Below, piece by piece: positions 25,733 through 34,541 of a DNA stretch of 64,000 nt; the stretch's first letter is position 1; the number at the start of each line of letters is the position of its first letter. The notes beneath the pieces were generated by a model that saw only the letters and a program-made list of their open reading frames with translations, did not search any database and had not been told where the DNA came from. The DNA comes from Pullulanibacillus sp. KACC 23026. Lineage in GTDB: Bacteria > Bacillota > Bacilli > Bacillales > Sporolactobacillaceae. The stretch lies in contig NZ_CP119107.1 in NCBI RefSeq assembly GCF_029094525.1, positions 2,356,001-2,420,000 on the forward strand, read 5' to 3'. The position numbers and the translations under genes were made by a program.

Positions 25733-26290
25733 ATGCAGACCACTCAGTATTTAGCTGAAATCTCAAAAGAACTTCAGCGGTCAATAGGCTTAATTTCAGA
25801 TGCAGAAGCTGAAGAACTCGTCAACGCGATTCTCAAAGCGACTAAGGTTTTTGTCGCGGGTGCAGGAAGATCTGGCTTTATGGGAAAATCTTTTGCCATG
25901 AGAATGATGCATATGGGAATTGACTCTTATGTCATTGGCGAAACGATCACGCCTAATTTTGAGAAAGAGGATCTATTGATTATCGGCTCAGGTTCTGGAG
26001 AAACAAAAAGTTTAGTATCTATGGCTGAAAAAGCAAAAGCGATCGGCGGGAAGCTAGCGGCTGTCACCATTTTTCCTGAATCGACCATTGGACAGATAGC
26101 CGACATGGCGATCCAAATGCCTGGATCGCCCAAAGATCAATCGGAGAGCGATTATAAAACCATTCAACCAATGGGGTCTCTCTTTGAACAAACAGTTTTA
26201 CTTTTCTATGATGCCTTGATCTTGAGGTTCATGGAGAAAAAAGGCTTAGACACGAACAAAATGTATGGCAAACATGCTAACCTTGAGTAA
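25733..26290 (+). CDS. hxlB: 6-phospho-3-hexuloisomerase
   Basis: The 185-residue product is a SIS-domain isomerase that converts hexulose 6-phosphate to fructose 6-phosphate, the second step of formaldehyde fixation. Motifs include VAGAGRSGFMGKSFAMRMMH, the GSGSGETKS phosphate-binding loop, MPGSPK and the FEQTVLLFYDA helix with the catalytic Glu. It follows hxlA at once and shares its operon and terminator. The ribosome binding site (TTAGGAA) is weak, so coupling to hxlA translation is likely. Confidence 0.95.
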   Translation: MQTTQYLAEISKELQRSIGLISDAEAEELVNAILKATKVFVAGAGRSGFMGKSFAMRMMHMGIDSYVIGETITPNFEKEDLLIIGSGSGETKSLVSMAEKAKAIGGKLAAVTIFPESTIGQIADMAIQMPGSPKDQSESDYKTIQPMGSLFEQTVLLFYDALILRFMEKKGLDTNKMYGKHANLE

Positions 26291-26938
26291 AACTTATTAA
26301 AAGTGTTGATAACTGAAAGACCTGCAAACGATCAATCGTTAGAAAAGGAACAACCCTTCAATCATGAAAATGAGATTGAAGGGTTGTGTTTTCTTTTCAG
26401 GTAACGAACAAATTATCATGGAGTATTCAGATATATCAATAAGTCCAACTATTATAAGATTTTATATTTGAAAGATATTTTGAATAGTAGTAACATAAAA
26501 TTTGTAAAAAGCTTATTAGCAGCTGGTTATAAAACTTAATGCTAATTACCTTATTTTACAGATTAATGAGAAACTAGGTGGGAGGCAAAGAGGATTACTA
26601 AACTTAATGCATTGGAATTGAAGAGACGCAAAAAATTAAGTTTTAGTACTTTAAAGGTTTTGTCCGGTTTATATTAAATGAGTTCTAACTCTAATTTTTA
26701 TTAATAAACAGGTTACCGATACACACAAGTAGATCTAAATCATTATTTATAGAGCCTTATCCAAAAATCGTGTTGGAGTCGCTTATGTTTTAGAAGGACA
26801 AGCCTTTTAAGATAACTAAAACAGGTGCGTTTCTGGTTTTTTTTGATTTTATTGAATCGATCAATTAGAAGTTAAAAACACAGGAAGTATAAAAGCAATG
26901 AAAAATTAAAGGTTAAACAGGATCAAGGGGGAATAACA
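26291..26938 (+). other. Gene-free region between hxlB and the ACP gene
   Basis: It holds the hxlAB terminator (26350-26397) and then about 540 AT-rich bases without a supportable gene. The promoter of the acyl-carrier-protein cluster is presumably here but no convincing consensus was seen. Confidence 0.55.
26350..26397 (+). terminator. Rho-independent terminator of hxlAB
   Basis: ACAACCCTTCAATC (26350-26363) and its perfect complement (26374-26387) are followed by GTTTTCTTTT. Confidence 0.9.
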
Positions 26939-27193
26939 ATGTCAACTGTCTTATCAAAAGAACAAATCGAAGAGCGTGTAAGAAAGGTTGTAATTAGTCA
27001 ACTATCAGTTCAAGATTCTGAAGTTCAATCGGAGAGTCTTTTTGTCGATGATCTAGGTGCCGATTCTCTTGATCTTACAGAACTCGCTATCGCCTTTGAA
27101 GATGAATTCGATCTTGAAATCCCGGAATCTGATTTTGGACAATTATCCACAGTAGCCGGTGTCGTCACTTACCTTGAAAATCGTCTCAAGTAA
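26939..27193 (+). CDS. Discrete acyl carrier protein
   Basis: The 84-residue product is an acidic acyl carrier protein. The phosphopantetheine attachment site is Ser43 in LGADSLDLTEL, followed by the typical FEDEFDLEIPESD helix. It differs from a housekeeping AcpP, which would sit beside fabD/fabG; here it opens a cluster of ligases, dehydrogenases and reductases. It probably holds, or receives, the carboxylic intermediate or product of this pathway. AAGGGGGA upstream supports the start, and the ligase gene follows 51 bases later. Confidence 0.92.
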   Translation: MSTVLSKEQIEERVRKVVISQLSVQDSEVQSESLFVDDLGADSLDLTELAIAFEDEFDLEIPESDFGQLSTVAGVVTYLENRLK

Positions 27194-27244
27194 GAGAGGC
27201 AATAAGCACAAATTATTCTGACAGCTATTGAAGGAGGAATAGAG

Positions 27245-28891
27245 ATGTTTGACTTTAAAGGTAGAGTTTTAGACTCAGCGCGAGCAAAGCATTATTTAGA
27301 CGAGGGAATCTGGAAAGATAAGTCCTTTGTCGATCTTTTAATGGATGCTGTGAAGAATCATCCTGATTTGGTTCACAAAGATGAGGTGCGTTCCATCAGT
27401 TATTCTGAGCTTTGGGAAGAAGTGAATGGTGTTGCGGCCAGTCTCTATGACATGGGAATCCGAAAACGAGATCGCGTTGCCATTCAATTACCTAACACAT
27501 TGGATTACGTAATCGCCATATTTGGAATTGCTCGAATCGGGGCAATCAGTGTAACGATTCAAGTTGACCTGGGGCAAGAGGCCATCATCAGCAGCTTAAA
27601 TCAAGCTGGATGTAAAGCCTGGATCATTGCTGAAAACTTCCGAGGACAGCCTCTCTATGAAACGGCACTGGAAATTAAAAACCATGTTGATAGCTTGGAA
27701 CAGATTATTTTACAAGGCGATAAAATTACTCCGCCAAAAGGAGCTCTAACTTTTAAAGAAATAAGAAGCACCTCCAAGCGATTAACTGAAAGTGTACTAG
27801 AAGCAAATCGGCCAGAGGCATTGGACGGTTTTCTCATGGTTTTTACATCGGGTACAACTGGTTCGCCTAAAGGCGTTGTACACTATCATGCAAACTACAT
27901 ATGGTCAGTCAATGCATTATCCAAAAATTTCGAGTATCAAACAGGCGACGGTGTTCTTTGTTTGGCCCCAATTAGTCATCAAACAGGCATGCTTGCAGGC
28001 ATTATGATGACCATTGCCAGTGCAGGTCGAATTTTCTTGCTGGAGCGTTTCTCGGCAAATCGAGTGATCAAATGGGTTGAAACGGAAAAACCAAGTTTCA
28101 TGATTGGTGCACCTCCGCATGTTATTCATACGGCTAATTCTCCAAAGCTTAAAGAAGCCGATACCTCTAGTGTTAAGACGTTCATCTATGCAGGGGCTCC
28201 TGTTCCTAAAACAATCCTTGAACGACTTCAAAATGATGCCGGAATCAAAGTAGGGGCTATGTATGGTTGGACAGAAGGTTTTGTCGGAACGGCAACGAAA
28301 CCAACGGATCCGATTGAAGCACTCAGCAGCACAGTCGGATTTGCCTTACCGGGCATTGAAATTCGTTTAGTGGATGAAGAAGGTCATGATGTCAATCAGG
28401 GTGAAGTAGGAGAGATGTGGTCCCGTGGTCCGAATTTCTCACCAGGTTACTATGAAAATGAAGCTGCGGCAAAAAAACAATGGGATTCAGAAGGCTGGTT
28501 TCATACAGGCGATCTTCTTCGCCTAGATGAAAATGGTCGTTTTAGCTTTGTAGCACGCGCTGACGATATTATCAACCGCGGGGGAACTAAAGTCGATCCA
28601 AAGAGTGTTGAAGACGTCATAGCAGGACACGAATCGGTGGAACGTGTGACGGTCGTTGGAGCGCCTCATGAAACATTAGGTCAGCAGACCATTGCTTGTA
28701 TTGTGCTGAAGGAAGGCGCTGAAGAGATTCCCGTTGCTGAATTAAGAGATTACCTTGGTAAGAATGGTTTAGCGAAATTCCAATTTCCAGATCAACTAAG
28801 GTATTTTAATGAATTACCAATGACCCATTCAGGAAAAATCAAGAATAAGGTCTTGCGTGAACAATTCTTATTAGAACAACAAGGCAGTTAA
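27245..28891 (+). CDS. AMP-forming carboxylate ligase (acyl-CoA/acyl-ACP synthetase) 1
   Basis: The 548-residue product belongs to the ANL adenylating superfamily. The P-loop-like core motif FTSGTTGSPKG is at 200-210, followed by the APISHQTG aromatic/alicyclic-ligase-like segment, YGWTEGF, the hinge-side GWFHTGDL, and a C-terminal THSGKIKN with the catalytic lysine. The overall pattern is closer to ligases for cyclic acids (dihydroxybenzoate- or cyclohexanecarboxylate-type) than to long-chain fatty acids. Sitting right after an ACP gene, it may load a shikimate-derived acid onto the ACP or onto CoA. GAAGGAGGAA upstream gives a strong ribosome binding site. A second ligase of the same superfamily lies at 31800-33386. 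Confidence 0.85.
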   Translation: MFDFKGRVLDSARAKHYLDEGIWKDKSFVDLLMDAVKNHPDLVHKDEVRSISYSELWEEVNGVAASLYDMGIRKRDRVAIQLPNTLDYVIAIFGIARIGAISVTIQVDLGQEAIISSLNQAGCKAWIIAENFRGQPLYETALEIKNHVDSLEQIILQGDKITPPKGALTFKEIRSTSKRLTESVLEANRPEALDGFLMVFTSGTTGSPKGVVHYHANYIWSVNALSKNFEYQTGDGVLCLAPISHQTGMLAGIMMTIASAGRIFLLERFSANRVIKWVETEKPSFMIGAPPHVIHTANSPKLKEADTSSVKTFIYAGAPVPKTILERLQNDAGIKVGAMYGWTEGFVGTATKPTDPIEALSSTVGFALPGIEIRLVDEEGHDVNQGEVGEMWSRGPNFSPGYYENEAAAKKQWDSEGWFHTGDLLRLDENGRFSFVARADDIINRGGTKVDPKSVEDVIAGHESVERVTVVGAPHETLGQQTIACIVLKEGAEEIPVAELRDYLGKNGLAKFQFPDQLRYFNELPMTHSGKIKNKVLREQFLLEQQGS

Positions 28892-28963
28892 CCGGTTGTT
28901 CTAATAAGAGATAAGCTTTTGGCAAATGAGGGTGACTAAAAAGTTACTTGAAGGAGAGATCAC

Positions 28964-30187
28964 ATGTTAAATCGTTCTGACCGAGATACTATACAGATTC
29001 ACTCGGATCAATTAGACACCGAACTAGTTGAGAGAGCAAATGTCATTCGAAACCGAGTGATACAATTTCGCGAAGAAGAGGCTAGCACCTGGGCTGAACA
29101 GATCGAGCGCACAGAAGCAATCCCAGATGCACTATGGGCTAGAATTCAAGAATTAGGGTTTCATAAACTCACTCAGCCAAAATGGGTGGGTGGAGAGCAA
29201 CTTCCACTTGAACTCTACTTCCCAATTTTAGAAGAGATTTCCCATTGTCACGGAACTATTCGGATGATGTTTCATGCTTATAACAGTATCTGGCGAACCG
29301 TTGGACAAGGGAATGCTCAGCAGCAAGAATATTGGTTAAAGAAACTTGTCAATGAAGGGACGCTAGTTGCCTTTGCTTTAACTGAACCAGATAACGGAAC
29401 TGGGATTGACTTAAGGACGACCGCCACCTATGAAAATGGCAAATATTTATTAAATGGAAAAAAACATTTGATCACCTTTGCTGAAGAAGCTGGTGTGATT
29501 GTTGTTATTGCAAAAATGGAAGGGGAAGCTGGACGTAACGGTTTAACTGCTTTCCTAGTTCCTCAAGGTAGAGTTGGTATGACGCTTACCCCAATGCCGA
29601 TGATGATGGGTGACAAAGGGTGTTCACATGCTGAAATTCACTTCTCGAATTGTGAAGTCTCTGAAGAAGAAATTCTCGGTGAAATTGGGGATGGTTTTGG
29701 CATAGCGGTTCGCGGTTTTCTTGACCAGAGCAGAGCCTGTATTGCCCAAAGTGCCGTGGGTCTAGCCCAAGAAGCCTTAGATGTTACTTTGAAGCAGGTG
29801 AGAGAACGGACGACTTTCGGAAAAGCTATTGCGAGCCGTCAGGCGGTTCAAATGCGACTGGCAGAGATGCAAATTGCGATCCAAGGCGGACGCCTTTTAT
29901 GTCTGGATGCCGCAAAGAAGTACGACCGCGGAGAAGACATTTCATTGGAAGCGTCAGTTGCGAAAGCTAATGCCATAAAAATGGTCGGAGAGGTCACGGA
30001 TCACGCCTTAGCCCTTTATGGCGGTGTTGGCTATTCGGTTGATCGCCCAATTGAACGTCTATACAGAGATGCCCGCTCCTTATGGTTTGAAGAAGGAACC
30101 ATTGAAATGCAAAAAATGACAATTGCGGAAAAGCTGTTAACCAATGCAAGACGTCGTGAGCGTGAAAAAAGAAAACAGCACGTTTAA
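28964..30187 (+). CDS. Acyl-CoA dehydrogenase-like flavoprotein 1
   Basis: The 407-residue product is an acyl-CoA dehydrogenase. It has ALTEPDNGTGIDLRTTA (FAD/substrate region), the long helical C-terminal domain with RTTFGKAI, ALYGGVGYS and RLYRDARSLWFEEGT. The Glu in EEGT (376-379) is in the position of the general base, so the enzyme is probably active. In this cluster it would oxidise, or in reverse reduce, a cyclic acyl thioester. AAGGAGAG precedes the ATG. It is 73 bases after the ligase gene and is followed by a weak hairpin and a 284-base gap. Confidence 0.88.
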   Translation: MLNRSDRDTIQIHSDQLDTELVERANVIRNRVIQFREEEASTWAEQIERTEAIPDALWARIQELGFHKLTQPKWVGGEQLPLELYFPILEEISHCHGTIRMMFHAYNSIWRTVGQGNAQQQEYWLKKLVNEGTLVAFALTEPDNGTGIDLRTTATYENGKYLLNGKKHLITFAEEAGVIVVIAKMEGEAGRNGLTAFLVPQGRVGMTLTPMPMMMGDKGCSHAEIHFSNCEVSEEEILGEIGDGFGIAVRGFLDQSRACIAQSAVGLAQEALDVTLKQVRERTTFGKAIASRQAVQMRLAEMQIAIQGGRLLCLDAAKKYDRGEDISLEASVAKANAIKMVGEVTDHALALYGGVGYSVDRPIERLYRDARSLWFEEGTIEMQKMTIAEKLLTNARRREREKRKQHV

Positions 30188-30222
30188 CCAGCCTAACTAG
30201 GCTAAGCTATTCTTTTTTTAAA
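30188..30222 (+). terminator. Weak terminator-like hairpin
   Basis: AGCCTA and TAGGCT form a short stem with a two-base loop, followed after a few bases by CTTTTTTT. It may attenuate transcription between the two halves of the cluster; the rest of the gap to 30471 shows no gene. Confidence 0.4.
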
Positions 30223-30471
30223 GAGAATTAATTATCTATTTGAAAGAGTGAATGATTAGGCTCTTTTGCCGGTAATAGAATATACGAATCATAGACAAGA
30301 AATACGTTTTATCAGGATTATTAGAATGCCATCCTATTTTTAGCCATTAGTAGATGACTAATGGTTAAAATCAAGGAATTACTAAATAGGATAAAAGGTT
30401 TAAAATTCTTTTCACCTAGCAAGAGATAAGTAGCTAGATCATTTTACCTGAGTAAATTGGAGGGTTCAGAT

Positions 30472-31803
30472 ATGGGACGACTATATGTCAATAAATATGA
30501 GAAGAAAGTGTCAGGTACTTTGCAGGTGCCATCTTCTAAATATCATTTACACCGGGCGTTGATTTTCGGGTCTCTTGCAAAAGGCACGACGAAGATCAAA
30601 GGGAAATCAATGGCCTTACATATCAAAGACTCTCTTAATTCTTTAAAAGATCTAAATGTAGAAGTTAAAGTGACAAAAGATGGTTATATCGTAAACGGTG
30701 GTCAATATACACCAAGAAACGGAACTGTACGCGTTGGCAGTTCGGGGACAACCTCTCAATTTTTGCTAGGTTTGGGGGCTTTATCAATCGGAGGTCCGCT
30801 TACGTACGACGGCCACAAAGCTTTAAAGGCACGTCCTATGGGACCTTTGTTAAAGGCGTTATCGGACATGGGGGTTGATTTAACGTCTACGAATGACCGA
30901 CTTCCCGTTACGGTAAATCCTGGTCTTCCAAAAGGCGGCCATATTCAAATTCAAGGGACACTAAGCCAATGGATATCTGGACTCTTAATCCTAGCCCCTT
31001 TTGCATCAGAGGATACCGTCATCGAAGCGCTTCCGCCATTGAATGAAAAGACATATATCAACTTGACCATTGACATGATGGCACAATTTGGCGTTAACGT
31101 CATTGAACATGAAAATGGTCGGATGTGGACGGTTCCGGCCAATCAAACGTATAAGCCAACTGATCTTACGCTTGAACCGGATCTTTCTTCAGCGGCTTTT
31201 CTCTTTGTCTTAGCGTCCCTGCATCCATGTGATCTCACTCTAGAAGGTATTTCCGAAGCAGGCTCACACCCAGAGGGGAAAATTTTAGAGATTGTCCAAC
31301 AAATGGGACTTCCAGTAGAGGTAGATAAAGAGAACGATGCACTCAGAATGAGACATGATGGTTTCCGTCCAAAAGGCGGGCTCGAAATTGACATGAAAGA
31401 TATTCCAGATTTAATTCCAGCCTTAAGTGTTCTCGCATCCCTTTCAGAAGGACAAACCATTTTGAAAAATATTGGACCTGGACGTTTAAAAGAATCCAAT
31501 CGTGTGAAAGCTATGCTCCAACTCAATAAAATGGGAGGGGATGTTAAAGAAGTGGGTGACGACCTCATTATTAATGGTGTTCCGTCCCTTCACGCTGCTT
31601 CCATTTCTTCTTTTAATGATCACCGTGTTGAAATGGCCTTTGCCCTTGCAGCCACTCGTGCGGAAGGAACAAGCGATCTTACCTTCCCTAATGCTTATAA
31701 AATTTCTTATCCAGAATTCTTAGACCAAATGAATGAATTAGGGCTGGATATGAAGATTGAACCACTTAAAGTTGCTAAGCAGAAGGAGGCGATATTGGCA
31801 TGA
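30472..31803 (+). CDS. EPSP-synthase (AroA) homologue, divergent
   Basis: The 443-residue product has the enolpyruvyl-transferase fold of AroA. Conserved features are Lys23 and Arg28 in PSSKYHLHRAL, KARPMGPLL, SQWISGLL, the catalytic Asp region DIPDLIPAL, RLKESNRV and DHRVEMAFALA. The PEP-phosphate loop, normally GNAGTAMRP, reads GSSGTTSQF (89-97), and the serine after Lys23 is Tyr24. These changes suggest that it does not transfer enolpyruvate. Such homologues occur in cyclohexanecarboxyl-CoA clusters, where they are proposed to eliminate an activated hydroxyl from a shikimate derivative. ATG 30472 follows GGAGGG; a TTG at 30457 overlaps that site. It overlaps the next gene (ATGA). Confidence 0.85.
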   Translation: MGRLYVNKYEKKVSGTLQVPSSKYHLHRALIFGSLAKGTTKIKGKSMALHIKDSLNSLKDLNVEVKVTKDGYIVNGGQYTPRNGTVRVGSSGTTSQFLLGLGALSIGGPLTYDGHKALKARPMGPLLKALSDMGVDLTSTNDRLPVTVNPGLPKGGHIQIQGTLSQWISGLLILAPFASEDTVIEALPPLNEKTYINLTIDMMAQFGVNVIEHENGRMWTVPANQTYKPTDLTLEPDLSSAAFLFVLASLHPCDLTLEGISEAGSHPEGKILEIVQQMGLPVEVDKENDALRMRHDGFRPKGGLEIDMKDIPDLIPALSVLASLSEGQTILKNIGPGRLKESNRVKAMLQLNKMGGDVKEVGDDLIINGVPSLHAASISSFNDHRVEMAFALAATRAEGTSDLTFPNAYKISYPEFLDQMNELGLDMKIEPLKVAKQKEAILA

Positions 31804-33386
31804 CCAACATTTTTGATTTAAAAAGTGAACCTTTATTTCTAGATCGCCTCCAATCAGTCGATCCGAAAAAATTAGCGGTTATTGATTTAAGTTTGGATAA
31901 TCCTATCATGTTAAATTATGGGCAATTAGAGGAACTGTCTAACCGGACAGCACAAGGTCTTTTAAATTACGGAGTTAAGCCGGGGGATTTTGTCGCTTAT
32001 CAGCTTCCGAACAGTTGGGAATTTGTCGTTGTCACGTTAGCTATTTGGAAGATTGGGGCAGCTGCCTGTCCGATACTTCCGGCTCTTCGCGATCGAGAAG
32101 TCACTTTTATTATGGAAAAAACAAAAAGTCGTCTTCTCATTATCCCAGATGACTATCGAAAGTTTGAGTACGAGCCAATGGTAGATCGTCTGGCTTCAAA
32201 ACTTCCTAATCTTGAAACAAAGATTGTTATTAAATCGAGAAACCCAATGGATGTGAAAGGTTGTCTAGGCGGGCTTGCCGATCACGATCCAGATCTTGAA
32301 CGACTTAATCAACTCCGCCCTAATTCAGAAACGAATTCTGAGATTTTATTTACATCTGGTACAACTGGGGAACCTAAAGGGGTTATTCACACACATGGGA
32401 CACTTAGCTTCGCGGTTCGGGCGCATAGAAAAGCCCTGAAGCTTACAGAGAATGATGTTATTTGGATTCCGTCGCCAATTGCTCATCAAACAGGTTTCTT
32501 GTACGGAATGGTGGCAGCTCTTGGCCTTGGAGCCACGCAAGTCTGTCAAGCTGTTTGGAATGTGGAGACAGCAAGAAAAGCGATAGAAGAGTATGGGGCC
32601 ACTTTTGTTCAGGCGGCTATGCCATTTTTGGCTGATATCTCTCGTGATGCGAATCCTCCAAAAGGGTTGCGGATTTTTGTGGCAACAGGAGCTGCTGTTC
32701 CGAGACAGCTTGCAAGAGAAGCGACAAAGGCCTTAGAATGCCATGTTGTTGGCGGATGGGGCTCAACTGAAACTTGCCTAGTAGCCGTGGGTTCGCCTTA
32801 TGAAGATGGAGATAAAGCATGGGGAACGGATGGTCGTGTGATCGAGGGAATGGAAATGAAGATCACCGATGAGGCAGGAAATGAACTGCCACGCGGTAAA
32901 GAAGGGATGTACCGTGTGAAAACACCCGCCATGTTCACCACTTATTTAGATCACCACGAATGGTATGAACAAGCTATAGATGAGAATGGCTTTTTCATTA
33001 CAGGTGATTTGGCGATTATGGATGAAGAAGGCTTCTTAAATATTACGGGGAGGATTAAAGATATTGTCAACCGCGGTGGAGAAAAGATTCCAGTCGTTGA
33101 AATTGAAAATGTCCTATATGAACATCCTAATATTCAAGATGCAGCCATCGTCGGGATGCCTGACCCACGTTTGGGAGAACGAATTTGCGCTTTTATTACA
33201 CTTAAAGAGAAAACACCATTTGCTTTAGAAGATATCACCTCTTATTTGGAAAGCAAAGGGGTCGCCAAAATTTATTGGCCAGAACATTTAGAGTTAATCG
33301 ACGTGCTGCCAAGAACCGTTACGGGGAAGGTTCAAAAATATGTTCTCAGAGAGTTGATTTCAGATAAGCGCAAAATAAAGGCCTAA
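31800..33386 (+). CDS. AMP-forming carboxylate-CoA ligase 2 (cyclohexanecarboxylate-ligase-like)
   Basis: The 528-residue product is a second ANL-superfamily ligase. The core motif FTSGTTGEPKG is at 184-194, followed by HTHGTL, SPIAHQTGF, GGWGSTETC, the hinge motif GRIKDIVNRGGEKI and the catalytic lysine in TVTGKVQKY. The EPKGVIHTH and AHQTGF forms are common in cyclohexanecarboxylate- and cyclohexene-carboxylate-type CoA ligases. Its start overlaps the stop of the AroA-like gene, and AAGGAGGC lies upstream, so both are translated together. It probably makes the CoA ester of the acid formed by the AroA homologue. Confidence 0.87.
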   Translation: MTNIFDLKSEPLFLDRLQSVDPKKLAVIDLSLDNPIMLNYGQLEELSNRTAQGLLNYGVKPGDFVAYQLPNSWEFVVVTLAIWKIGAAACPILPALRDREVTFIMEKTKSRLLIIPDDYRKFEYEPMVDRLASKLPNLETKIVIKSRNPMDVKGCLGGLADHDPDLERLNQLRPNSETNSEILFTSGTTGEPKGVIHTHGTLSFAVRAHRKALKLTENDVIWIPSPIAHQTGFLYGMVAALGLGATQVCQAVWNVETARKAIEEYGATFVQAAMPFLADISRDANPPKGLRIFVATGAAVPRQLAREATKALECHVVGGWGSTETCLVAVGSPYEDGDKAWGTDGRVIEGMEMKITDEAGNELPRGKEGMYRVKTPAMFTTYLDHHEWYEQAIDENGFFITGDLAIMDEEGFLNITGRIKDIVNRGGEKIPVVEIENVLYEHPNIQDAAIVGMPDPRLGERICAFITLKEKTPFALEDITSYLESKGVAKIYWPEHLELIDVLPRTVTGKVQKYVLRELISDKRKIKA

Positions 33387-33407
33387 TAAGGAAAGGATGA
33401 AAAACGA

Positions 33408-34541
33408 ATGAATGATTCAGCCTTTCAACAACTTAAATCAGAAGTTCATGATTTTGTGAATGGCCCGCTTAGAGAACTCTCAGAAAAGATTGAAGAAACA
33501 GGGCAATGCGGGAAGGATGTTTGGGAGGAATTAAGAAGCCATGGCTTTTTAAATCTGACTGCTCCTGAATCCCTTGGAGGAAAAGGAATAAGCTTTTCTC
33601 AGTATCTAGAAATCATTGAACTTTTTTCACAATCGCACGGATCGATCCGTGTGATTGTACATGTTAGTAACGGAATTTGGCGTCCCTTTATGCCCATAGT
33701 GAACGAAGAACAAAGGGAACGTTTCTTAAAACCGTTAGTTAAAGGAGATTTAATCGCAACCTTCACTTTAACTGAGCCTAACAGTGGTTCGGGTGCAGAT
33801 ATTAAAACAACTGTCCGAAGAGAAGGCAATGATTTCCTTATAAATGGTGAAAAATGGATGATCTCATTTGGTGATGTGGCAGACTATTTCCTTCTATTCG
33901 CCCGTGAAGAAGGAACAATCGGTTATGATGGAACACTAGCCATAATGATCCCTAGAGACACTCCGGGCCTAAAAATTGATTTGATGCCTCCGACTATGGG
34001 ACAAACAGGTACCGGTCATGCCCACCTCTTCTTAGAGAACGCCCGTGTGCCTAAGGACAATCTGTTAGGTCAACCTGGACAAGGGTTAATCGCAGCTTTA
34101 AGCGGTTTTCTTGATCCGAGCCGGATTTCGGTGGCGATGACGTGTGTCGGTCTCGCACAGCGAGCGTTGGACTTAGCTGTTGAACGAGCAAACGAACGGG
34201 TTACTTTTGGTAAACCTCTTAGCAAAAGGCAACTCATTCAATCCTATATTGCCGAAATGGCCACTGATATTGAAGCGGCCCGCCTGCTCTGTTTAAATGC
34301 AGGGCGATTGCAGGACCAAGAAGCGCTTGTTCCGGCACAAGCTTCCATGGCAAAATTTTATAGTGTTGAAATGCTTCGAAGGGTAACTGATAAGGCGCTT
34401 AGGATCTTTGGTGGAATCGGCTACTTCAAAGGGAGCGAGATTGAGCGGATTTATCGGGACGGTCGCCTCCAATGGTTTGAAGAAGGAACGGCTGAAACTC
34501 AAAAGGTGGTCATCGCCAAGCATTATCTAACAAAGGGGTGA
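33408..34541 (+). CDS. Acyl-CoA dehydrogenase-like flavoprotein 2
   Basis: This 377-residue acyl-CoA dehydrogenase parallels the one at 28964-30187. It has FTLTEPNSGSGADIKTTV, RVTFGKPLSKRQ, RIFGGIGYFKGSEIERIYRDGRLQWFEEGT and the catalytic Glu in EEGT (358-361). The two share the RDxRxxWFEEGT ending, so they are paralogues that may act on successive cyclic acyl thioesters. AAGGAAAGG precedes the ATG by about ten bases. The stop overlaps the start of the next gene. Confidence 0.88.
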   Translation: MNDSAFQQLKSEVHDFVNGPLRELSEKIEETGQCGKDVWEELRSHGFLNLTAPESLGGKGISFSQYLEIIELFSQSHGSIRVIVHVSNGIWRPFMPIVNEEQRERFLKPLVKGDLIATFTLTEPNSGSGADIKTTVRREGNDFLINGEKWMISFGDVADYFLLFAREEGTIGYDGTLAIMIPRDTPGLKIDLMPPTMGQTGTGHAHLFLENARVPKDNLLGQPGQGLIAALSGFLDPSRISVAMTCVGLAQRALDLAVERANERVTFGKPLSKRQLIQSYIAEMATDIEAARLLCLNAGRLQDQEALVPAQASMAKFYSVEMLRRVTDKALRIFGGIGYFKGSEIERIYRDGRLQWFEEGTAETQKVVIAKHYLTKG

